A DNA stretch of 41,602 bases, taken from positions 1 through 41,602 of the forward strand of contig CBDUYN010000084.1 of NCBI GenBank assembly GCA_965371445.1. The letters run 5' to 3'. The translations under genes were made by a program, and so were the position numbers. The notes under the pieces are model-generated. The model made no database searches. It was not told the DNA's origin and saw nothing but the letters and a program-made list of their open reading frames with translations. Below, piece by piece: positions 7,319 through 13,943 of the stretch; the stretch's first letter is position 1, and each line of letters opens with the position of its first letter. The stretch comes from DASWIG01 sp965371445. Its GTDB lineage: Bacteria; Acidobacteriota; Thermoanaerobaculia; Multivoradales; J023.

Positions 7319-9436
7319 ATGAGAACGAAGATCCGACCCCGAAGCACCGAGAGCCTCCGCCGGGCCCTCTGGCTCTTGCTCGCCCTGCCGCTCATGATGG
7401 CCGGCGTGGCCGCCGCTGCAGGACTCCTGGTCGCCGACGGCGGCTTCGGCGGCGTCCTGGAGATCGAAGAGCACACCGTCCAGGTGACGTTCAACAACGG
7501 CATCGTCGTCACCGAGGTCCAGCAGACTTTCCGCAACACCGAAAACCGACAGGTCGAGGCGCTTTACACCTTTCCGGTGCCCGAAGGCGCCTCGGTGGCC
7601 GACTTCACGATGTGGATCAACGGCCGGGAAATGGTCGGCGAAGTCGTGGAGAAGAAGCGGGCGCGAGAGATCTACGACAGCTACAAGCGCCGGCGCCAGG
7701 ACCCGGGGCTCCTCGAGCAGACCGACTTCAAGACGTTCGAGATGCGCATCTTTCCCATTGGCCCAGGGGCCGAGCAGCGGGTCCGCATCGCCTACTACCA
7801 GGAGCTCGACTTCGACAACGACTGGGCGACCTACGTCTATCCGCTGATGACGGCGAGCCGCAAGGACATCGACTCGCGCACCCGTGGACGCTTCGCCTTG
7901 AACCTCGACGTGACCTCCGAGGTACCCGTCACCGCGGTCGAGAGCCCGAGCCACAGGGGGGAATTCGTCGTCGTCCGCCACAGCGACAGCTACTACCAGG
8001 CGAGCCTGGAGACGACGGGCGGCGACTTGAACCGCGACGTCGTCCTCGCTTTCAAGATGGAGCGCCCGAGGACGGGGCTCGACCTCGCCCTGACCCGTGA
8101 AAGGGGCGAGGACGGATACTTCCAGCTGACGCTCACCGCTGGCGACGAGCTCGAAGACAAGGTCGCGGGCATGGACTACGTCTTCATCCTCGACGTCTCG
8201 GGCTCCATGGGTGAGGACGGCAAGCTCGCCATTTCCCGTGACTCGGTGGGAGCTTTCCTCGCCGATCTCGGCGACGCCGACCGCTTCGAGGTCATGAGCT
8301 TCAACGTCTCGCCCCAGACCGCGTTTCGGACGCTCCGAAGCGCCGACCAGGTCGCCCGCGACGAGGCCCAGGGCTTCCTGCGCTCCCAGCGCGCCCGCGG
8401 CGGCACGGTCCTCGAGCCCGCGGTGGGGCTCGCCTACAAGTACAAGGACGCCGACCGACCCTTGAACGTCGTCATCCTCTCCGACGGCATGACCGAGCAG
8501 AGCGAGCGGGCGACGCTCATCGGGATGATCGGCCAGCGCCCGTCGGCGACGCGGGTCTTCTGCATCGGGGTGGGCAACGAGGTCAACCGTCCGCTCTTGC
8601 AGCAGATCGCCGACGAGGCCGGGGGTCTGGCCGCGTTCATCTCCCGCGGCGACGACATTACGCGCCAGGCCCAGGCTTTTCGCCGTAAGCTCCTGCGTCC
8701 CGTAGGCACCGACCTCAAGATCGACGTCGAAGACGTCAGCGCCTACGACATCGAGCCGGCGACGTTGCCGAACCTCTTCCACGGTTCGCCGATCCGGATC
8801 TACGGACGCTACAAGAAGGCCGGCACCGCGCGGGTGCACATCCAGGCCGCGGTCGGCGGCGAGCTCCTCGACGAGTGGGTCGAGCTCGACTTCCCGGCGA
8901 TCGAGCCGGCGAATCCCGAGCTCGAGCGCATGTGGGCCTGGCACCGCGTCGAAGCGCTGCAGCGCGAGGCCGAGCGCAAGGGCTCGCGCTCCGGCGTCGT
9001 CGACGAAATCGTCCGCCTCGGCGAGGCCTACTCGATCGTCACCGAGCACACCTCGTTCCTGGTGCTCGAAAATGACGCCGAGTTCCGCCGCTGGCAGATC
9101 GAGCGGCGAAACGCCCTGCGCCTCGACCGTGACCGCCGGGCCCAGCGCCAGGTGCGCGAGCGCCTGGAGGAGCTGCGCCGCAAGTCGGCCCTGGCGCTGG
9201 GTCCCATCGAGGGCGGGGCGACCGCGGAGACGAAGGTCGCGTCGCGGTCCGTGCCGGCACCTCCCGTCGTGCAGGCGCAGCCGCCGCGGACCCAGCAAGG
9301 CCAACCGGCCCAACCGCGCCGGCGCCGCAGCGTCGACGTCGGCGGTGGGGGTGGCGGAGCTCTCGATCCGGTGAGCGCGGTCCTCGCCGTCGTGATGGCG
9401 GCTCTCGCGCTCGTCGCCTACCGTCAGCGCAGCTAG
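7319..9436 (+). CDS. VIT-VWA surface protein with GlyGly-CTERM-like tail
   Basis: 705 residues. A signal peptide (about 10-38: LWLLLALPLMMAGVAAA) is followed by a VIT (vault inter-alpha-trypsin) domain to about residue 170, including VEALYTFPVPEGASVADF and the RAREIYDSYKRRRQDPGLLE loop. A von Willebrand A domain starts near 288; its metal site is DVSGS with Asp292. The C terminus is a Pro/Gln-rich linker, six glycines with ALDP, a hydrophobic helix (VSAVLAVVMAALALVAY) and RQRS. That Gly-rich/helix/Arg tripartite end is the form of a GlyGly-CTERM sorting signal, and a rhombosortase gene lies 23 bases downstream. The protein is probably cleaved there and attached or released at the outer surface. 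ATG 7319 is chosen because AGGAG sits eight bases upstream and the signal peptide follows; an upstream GTG at 7265 is unlikely. Confidence 0.88.
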   Translation: MRTKIRPRSTESLRRALWLLLALPLMMAGVAAAAGLLVADGGFGGVLEIEEHTVQVTFNNGIVVTEVQQTFRNTENRQVEALYTFPVPEGASVADFTMWINGREMVGEVVEKKRAREIYDSYKRRRQDPGLLEQTDFKTFEMRIFPIGPGAEQRVRIAYYQELDFDNDWATYVYPLMTASRKDIDSRTRGRFALNLDVTSEVPVTAVESPSHRGEFVVVRHSDSYYQASLETTGGDLNRDVVLAFKMERPRTGLDLALTRERGEDGYFQLTLTAGDELEDKVAGMDYVFILDVSGSMGEDGKLAISRDSVGAFLADLGDADRFEVMSFNVSPQTAFRTLRSADQVARDEAQGFLRSQRARGGTVLEPAVGLAYKYKDADRPLNVVILSDGMTEQSERATLIGMIGQRPSATRVFCIGVGNEVNRPLLQQIADEAGGLAAFISRGDDITRQAQAFRRKLLRPVGTDLKIDVEDVSAYDIEPATLPNLFHGSPIRIYGRYKKAGTARVHIQAAVGGELLDEWVELDFPAIEPANPELERMWAWHRVEALQREAERKGSRSGVVDEIVRLGEAYSIVTEHTSFLVLENDAEFRRWQIERRNALRLDRDRRAQRQVRERLEELRRKSALALGPIEGGATAETKVASRSVPAPPVVQAQPPRTQQGQPAQPRRRRSVDVGGGGGGALDPVSAVLAVVMAALALVAYRQRS

Positions 9437-9459
9437 GTTCTCTTGAACGAGGTCAGGAG

Positions 9460-10107
9460 ATGAATCACGCCCAAGCCGTCTGTTCGCCGTTCTCGGGTGC
9501 CCCTCATCCGCTCCCGGCCGGGGCTCGGCCGACACCCTGGATGTCGGTCGCGCTCTCGGCTCTTGCCGTAGCGCTTTACGCCTCGGCGACGCTCTCGGAG
9601 CGCTTCGCCTACGACCGCAACAGCATCGCCGCGGGCGAGGTGTGGCGTCTTCTCACCGGACACTTCACCCACTGGACGGCGGAGCACCTCGGCTGGGACC
9701 TCCTGGTCTTCGCCGTCCTCGCCGTCTTGTGGGAACGCTCGGGCGCTCGGCGGCGCCTCGCGGCCTGCGTTTTCGGCTCGGCGCTCCTCATCTCGGCGGC
9801 CGTGTGGGCGGCGATGCCGGAAACGACGCTCTACCGGGGCCTGTCGGGAATCGACTGCTCCCTCGTAACCGCGACGGCCGTGAGCCTGCTGAGGCGTTCG
9901 CTTCGCCGGGGCCAGAGGGGCCTGAGCGTAGCTTTTGCCGTCGTCCTGGCAGGCTACTTCTTGAAGATCCTCTACGAGTCCGCGACCGGCGGCACCGTCT
10001 TCGTCGAGGCCGACGCTTTCGTCGCCGTCCCTCTGGCCCACCTTGTCGGCGGCCTTTACGGGGCGTTTGTCGGGACCTACCAGAAGACCACGCTACGCCG
10101 AGAGTAG
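9460..10107 (+). CDS. Rhombosortase (rhomboid-family intramembrane protease)
   Basis: 215 residues with about six membrane helices. The early motif GEVWRLLTGHFTHWTAEHLGW matches the rhomboid segment WRL-T-H--H----H. The catalytic serine is Ser129 in YRGLSGIDCS and the catalytic histidine His194 in AHLVGGLYG. Rhombosortases are the branch of rhomboids thought to cleave GlyGly-CTERM proteins. The position directly behind a protein with such a tail makes this a dedicated enzyme-substrate pair. ATG 9460 has GAGG seven bases upstream. It converges with the tape-measure-like mini-ORF, with only 32 bases between the stops. Confidence 0.82.
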   Translation: MNHAQAVCSPFSGAPHPLPAGARPTPWMSVALSALAVALYASATLSERFAYDRNSIAAGEVWRLLTGHFTHWTAEHLGWDLLVFAVLAVLWERSGARRRLAACVFGSALLISAAVWAAMPETTLYRGLSGIDCSLVTATAVSLLRRSLRRGQRGLSVAFAVVLAGYFLKILYESATGGTVFVEADAFVAVPLAHLVGGLYGAFVGTYQKTTLRRE

Positions 10108-10139
10108 TGGGCCAAGGCACACCCAACAAGAGGCGGGCC

Positions 10140-10451
10140 TTACGGCTTCTGAAGCTCTTCGAAGCGGTCGATGCCGTGCATCAGGGCGAGCATCGCCGGG
10201 GTTCCCCGGCGGCCGAAGACCTCCGCCGCCTCGATGTCGCCGAGCCCCGCGCCGACGAGCTTGCGCACGACGTCGGAGAGGCGGTGGAGGTTGGGATCGA
10301 CCTCTTCGAGCTGCAAGCCCAGGTGCTCGATCCTTAGGCGCGACTCCGCCGACGGCGAGATGAGCTCCGACTGGATGCGGCGCAGAGCCACCTCTGCCTC
10401 GATTCCCTCAATGCCGGCTTCCGCCAGGACGGTGATCGCTGCGCTGTTCAT
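10140..10451 (-). CDS. Stand-alone piece of phage tail tape-measure protein (TP901-like)
   Basis: 103 residues. The sequence follows the core of TP901-type tail tape-measure proteins: alternating AAITVLAEAGIEGIEAEVALRRI, a P-AE------LG segment, L--L-DVV--LV-AGL, then EAAEVFGRRGTPAMLALM. In those proteins the same order reads ADAGI-G--AG-ALR-I, NP--EA--ALE-LG, L-DIL--L, A-EIFG-RGG-A-LAL. A whole tape-measure protein is many hundreds of residues; here the piece is free-standing with its own ATG and a very strong AGGAGG six to nine bases upstream. No other phage gene is near. It may be a prophage relic whose frame happens to survive, or a domesticated helical protein. The family match is by eye and the function unknown. 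Confidence 0.6.
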   Translation of the reverse strand: MNSAAITVLAEAGIEGIEAEVALRRIQSELISPSAESRLRIEHLGLQLEEVDPNLHRLSDVVRKLVGAGLGDIEAAEVFGRRGTPAMLALMHGIDRFEELQKP

Positions 10452-10490
10452 GTCTCTCCTCCTAGGTCTGGTCGTCGAGCTTTCTCCATC

Positions 10491-11951
10491 CTAACCGACG
10501 CGGTCCGCTCCCGGCCGGACCGCTCCCGGCCGGGCCGCTCCCGGCCGGGCCGCTCCCGGCCGGGCCGGATAAAGCTCGGCGAGCCGACCGGCGACGAGCT
10601 CATAAGCGTCGTCCTCCAGAGTCCGCACGTCGAGCAGCAGGGCCTCGTCGTGGATCCGGGCCAGGATCGGCGGCTCGCCGCGCCGCAGCTCCGCGGCCAG
10701 CTGGTCGATCGAGCGGTCGGCGGGATCGAGCCGTACGGCCCAGCTCCCGATCTCGCGTCCCGGCATGGAGCCGCTGCCGGCCTGGGATTGGCAGGCGACG
10801 GCAGCCGTCGTGAGACCTTTCAGGCCGCGGAGGCTCTCCTCCAGGCGACGGGCGCGTCGCTCGAGCTCTTCCTCGCCGGCGACCAGGCGTGCCAGGGCCG
10901 GGATCCGCTCGACGACGTCGTCGTGGAAGTAGAGGCGAAGCGTCGCTTCGAGCGCCGTGTAGATCAGCCTTCCCGGGCGCATCGTGCGAAAGAGCGGATG
11001 CCGGCGGCAGCGCTCCACCGCCTCCCGGCGTCCGACGACGAGCCCGGCCTGGGGTCCGCCGAGGAGCTTGTCGCCGCTGAAGCAGACGAGGTCGGCGCCC
11101 GCCCGGACGGAGTCGCGGACGAGGTGCTCGCCGCCCCGGCCGTGGGCCGCGAGGTCGACGAGGCACCCCGAGCCCAGGTCGTGGACCACCGGCACGCCGT
11201 GCTCGCGACCGATCGCCACCAGGTCCTCGATCGAGACTTCCTTCGTGAAGCCCGTCACCCGGTAGTTCGAGGGATGGACCTTCAAGATCATCCCGGTTTC
11301 TTGCGTCACCGCCTCGCGGTAGTCGCGCTCGTGCGTGCGGTTGGTGGTGCCGACTTCGACGAGGCGTCCGCCGGACTCGCGCAGGATCTCGGGGATGCGG
11401 TAGGAGCCGCCGATCTCGACCATCTCGCCGCGCGAGAGGAGGACCTCCTTGCCGCGCGTCAGGGCGGCGAGGATCAGGAGGGTGGCGGCGGCGTTGTTGT
11501 TGACGACCGTCGCGGCCTCGGCCCCGGTGAGCTCGCGGAGCAGCCGGGCGCAGCCCTCGTCGCGTCCGCCGCGCCGGCCGGTCTCGAGGTCGATCTCGAC
11601 GCGTTGCGGGTAGGGGCCGAGCTCGCTCAAGGCGGCGACCGTCTCCGCCGGCAGGGGAGCGCGTCCGAGGCCGGTGTGGAGGATGACGCCGGTGGCGTTC
11701 AGGACCCGCCGGTAGAAGGGCCGTAAGCGCCGGTGGAGGCGTTGCTCCAGGCGGCCGGCGAGCGACGCCGGAGCGAGATCCGCCTCGTCGAGGCCGCCGT
11801 CGCGCGCCGCCTGGCGCAGCTCCTCGAGCAGCGCCCGCAGCTCCTGGACGAGCTGGCCGCGGGGGTAGGTGTCATGAAGCGGCGCGAGCTCCTCGGCGTC
11901 GAGGAGGCGGTCGACCTTGGGGATGCGGCGCAGGAGGGTGTTGGCGTCCAT
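10491..11951 (-). CDS. selA: L-seryl-tRNA(Sec) selenium transferase
   Basis: 486 residues. It converts seryl-tRNA(Sec) to selenocysteinyl-tRNA(Sec) with selenophosphate, using pyridoxal phosphate. The N terminus (LLRRIPKVDRLLD), NNNAAATLLIL, SRGEMVEIGGSYRIPEI, VGTTNRTH and VHPSNYRVTGF are family hallmarks. The PLP lysine is Lys295 in CFSGDKLLGGPQAG, the same number as in E. coli. It is longer than usual because of four 15-bp repeats at the 3' end, which add (R)PGA(A) units. The organism should therefore make selenoproteins, but selB, selC and selD are not in the window and I found no obvious in-frame TGA in a redox motif here. The preceding mini-ORF runs in the same direction 39 bases downstream. 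Confidence 0.95.
   Translation of the reverse strand: MDANTLLRRIPKVDRLLDAEELAPLHDTYPRGQLVQELRALLEELRQAARDGGLDEADLAPASLAGRLEQRLHRRLRPFYRRVLNATGVILHTGLGRAPLPAETVAALSELGPYPQRVEIDLETGRRGGRDEGCARLLRELTGAEAATVVNNNAAATLLILAALTRGKEVLLSRGEMVEIGGSYRIPEILRESGGRLVEVGTTNRTHERDYREAVTQETGMILKVHPSNYRVTGFTKEVSIEDLVAIGREHGVPVVHDLGSGCLVDLAAHGRGGEHLVRDSVRAGADLVCFSGDKLLGGPQAGLVVGRREAVERCRRHPLFRTMRPGRLIYTALEATLRLYFHDDVVERIPALARLVAGEEELERRARRLEESLRGLKGLTTAAVACQSQAGSGSMPGREIGSWAVRLDPADRSIDQLAAELRRGEPPILARIHDEALLLDVRTLEDDAYELVAGRLAELYPARPGAARPGAARPGAVRPGADRVG
10505..10564. repeat. Four 15-bp tandem repeats inside the selA 3' end
   Basis: The unit CCGCTCCCGGCCGG(A/G) occurs four times in a row; the last three copies are identical. 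On the coding (-) strand it encodes repeated five-residue PGA(A/V)R-type units at the SelA C terminus. Because the period is a multiple of three, copy-number change would lengthen or shorten the tail without a frameshift. Confidence 0.85.
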
Positions 11952-12008
11952 GGATCCATTCTAACCGTCCGCGCCGGTACCCAGAAAGCGCCTGCTAGGA
12001 TGACGGCC

Positions 12009-12950
12009 ATGAGCCCGTCTCCGATTCCCGACCTCGAAGGGCTGGTCGCCGCCTGGTGGCGGCGGGACGAGTGGCAGCTACGCCACCTGGCGCGCAACCT
12101 CGTCCTCGACTGCCCGAGCCTGAGCGGCCCGGCTCATCCGGATCTAGGGACCTGCGGCGATCGCCTCGCCACCGCCGCCGAGGCCGGCCTCAACGCCATC
12201 GCCGCACGCACCGCTCGGCGCCTCCGGGAGGAAGAGCGCCGGAGCTCCTCTTGGGATCGGGCCTGGGGCACCGTCGCCAACCTCCTGGGTCAGGAAGGCC
12301 GGCGCCTCCGGCGTTCTACAGCCGCTCGCAGCGTCGACGATCCGAGCGTCGGGCTGGTGCGCTATCTCGATTGCAGCTCCGTGTTTCAGTACTGGCTCTA
12401 CCCGGGCTCGTCGTCTCCGGGGAGCCACTCGCCCCGACCGGATCAGGTCCGGCGGGCCATCGAATCCCTTTTGCAGCGACCTCAGGCTTTTCGCGACTGG
12501 TCGTCCCGAGTCCCGGTCGCCAGTATGGGTTTGGGCCCCAAGGGCAGCGCCGTCTGGCTGACCTCGAAGGACCCTGCGCCGCATCAGCGTCCCGAGATCG
12601 TCGCCCTGCCCGACCGGGAGAAAGCGCTTGCCGTCGTGCGTCTCCTGGGGCTTCCGCGGTATCATGGGCCGAAGGACCGGCGAAGAAGGGTCGGCCTGAT
12701 CGCCGCCACCTGTACCGTCGATCGGAGGAATCTGCTCGTGCCGACCGTTTTGCACGCCCTCGACAACCCCCACTTCTTTCCGGGATTCAAGCACGAGGCA
12801 CGGGGGCGGACCGCATCGCTGGATCACCAACTCGACGCGCCCTGGCAGCGCGACGTGGACAACTCGAAGATCCCCGAGTGGGTTTACGACGACGTCACAC
12901 TTGCCAGCGCGCAGCCCGACCTGGAGTTGGTTGGCTTTTTCGAGGACTGA
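12009..12950 (+). CDS. Unrecognised protein, first gene of KGGVGR operon
   Basis: 313 residues; I do not recognise the family. No signal peptide or membrane helix is visible, so it is probably cytoplasmic. The N-terminal third is helical and charged (LVAAWWRRDEWQLRHLARNL; AARTARRLREEERRSSSW). A middle block is richer in conserved-looking aromatic and glycine residues (GLVRYLDCSSVFQYWLYPG; VASMGLGPKGSAVWLT). It ends in an acidic GFFED tail. ATG 12009 is chosen because AGGA lies at eight bases spacing; ATG 12000 in frame is the alternative. The next gene starts three bases after its stop, so the two are surely co-translated. The gene is divergent from selA with only 57 bases between. Confidence 0.7.
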   Translation: MSPSPIPDLEGLVAAWWRRDEWQLRHLARNLVLDCPSLSGPAHPDLGTCGDRLATAAEAGLNAIAARTARRLREEERRSSSWDRAWGTVANLLGQEGRRLRRSTAARSVDDPSVGLVRYLDCSSVFQYWLYPGSSSPGSHSPRPDQVRRAIESLLQRPQAFRDWSSRVPVASMGLGPKGSAVWLTSKDPAPHQRPEIVALPDREKALAVVRLLGLPRYHGPKDRRRRVGLIAATCTVDRRNLLVPTVLHALDNPHFFPGFKHEARGRTASLDHQLDAPWQRDVDNSKIPEWVYDDVTLASAQPDLELVGFFED

Positions 12951-12953
12951 GCC

Positions 12954-13937
12954 ATGGATCTCACCGCCGCCTACACCGACGACCTCCTGGAGGCGCTGCG
13001 CAGGGACCCGGATCGGTTCGCGTTGCTGCTTCGCCGACGCTGGCGGGGCGAGGACGGGCCACCTCTCGACAACGACCGGAGTTGGTGCGACCTCCTCTTC
13101 TTCGTCTACGACGAGACGCCGGAAGACGATCGCGGCGTTTGGGCGATGGTGCTGTGCGACCTCTTCGACGAATTCACCACCGGGCGGCTTCTTCGCCTCA
13201 CGACCGAGGACCGGCTCGTCCTCCTGGGTGCGCTGGAGTTGGCCCAGGCGATCACGTGGTCGACCATCGAAGCCGCGCGCATCGACGCGGTCCTCGTCGG
13301 CACCCTGCGGCTCGCCCTCTCGGAGAGCTTCCCCCCGCCTCGAGACCTTTTGAAGGAGGACGATGTCTTTGGTCAGCCGGAGGTCGACGTAGCGACAGCG
13401 CTCCTACGCCTCGCCGTCCCGCGGCTCGAATGGAACAACCTGGCCGAGGAGCACTGGAATCTGGCTCTAGAGAGCCAGGACGGCTTCAGCGACGATGTCG
13501 TCGCCTGGCGAATGTGGGAAATCGCGCGCTGGGCCGTCGGCGCCGGCCAGAACGCTTGGCTCGCCGCGCGGCTCGACGTCCTCGACGAACACCTGGAAGC
13601 CTCGGGCTGCGCTCCCGGTAACCTGACGCGGCTTTTTTTCCTGACCGAATTCGAGAAGGGACCGGAGGTCCTCGCGGATCTTCTTCTGCACACGTTCCGC
13701 AGCACCGATCCGGTGAGCGCCGCGCGGCGTCACGAGTTGGCAGACAAGCTCGACTATTTCGGGAAGAGCCGTCCAGGGATCCGTGAGGAGCTCTGGAGGC
13801 GTAAGGGAGACCAGGCCGCGCCGATTGCAGGAAGGATTCCCGAACAAATCGAAGAATTCCGCCATGCCTTTTCTGAGGGGCAGCCTGCGTACATCGTCAT
13901 GGTCAGGGACAATCCCCGGACGCGTCTGGCTGCCTGA
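12954..13937 (+). CDS. Unrecognised helical protein, second gene of KGGVGR operon
   Basis: 327 residues, no recognised family. It is acidic and Trp/Leu-rich, mostly helical, without signal peptide or membrane segments (LLEALRRDPDRFALLLRRRW; WAMVLCDLFDEFTTGRLLRL; DDVVAWRMWEIARWAVGAGQ). Repeated short helix pairs suggest an armadillo/HEAT-like or other scaffold fold, but that is a guess. It starts three bases after the first gene and ends six bases before the ATPase gene, so it is the middle member of a strictly packed operon and probably a physical partner of the ATPase. Confidence 0.7.
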   Translation: MDLTAAYTDDLLEALRRDPDRFALLLRRRWRGEDGPPLDNDRSWCDLLFFVYDETPEDDRGVWAMVLCDLFDEFTTGRLLRLTTEDRLVLLGALELAQAITWSTIEAARIDAVLVGTLRLALSESFPPPRDLLKEDDVFGQPEVDVATALLRLAVPRLEWNNLAEEHWNLALESQDGFSDDVVAWRMWEIARWAVGAGQNAWLAARLDVLDEHLEASGCAPGNLTRLFFLTEFEKGPEVLADLLLHTFRSTDPVSAARRHELADKLDYFGKSRPGIREELWRRKGDQAAPIAGRIPEQIEEFRHAFSEGQPAYIVMVRDNPRTRLAA

Positions 13938-13943
13938 CGAGCC

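Noticed and set aside
7148..9535. 795-codon open frame on the minus strand
   Set aside because: It lies opposite the VIT-VWA gene, whose domains and motifs are clear. The antisense translation is a low-complexity D/G/R/E/V mix and results from high third-position GC.
11733..12008. Longer N terminus for the first gene of the KGGVGR operon
   Set aside because: It would run through the selA coding region on the other strand. ATG 12009 with AGGA at eight bases is the natural start.
10108..12008. tRNA-Sec gene or SECIS element near selA
   Set aside because: The gaps around selA are 32, 39 and 57 bases, too short for a tRNA-Sec gene, and no in-frame TGA in a redox motif was found nearby.
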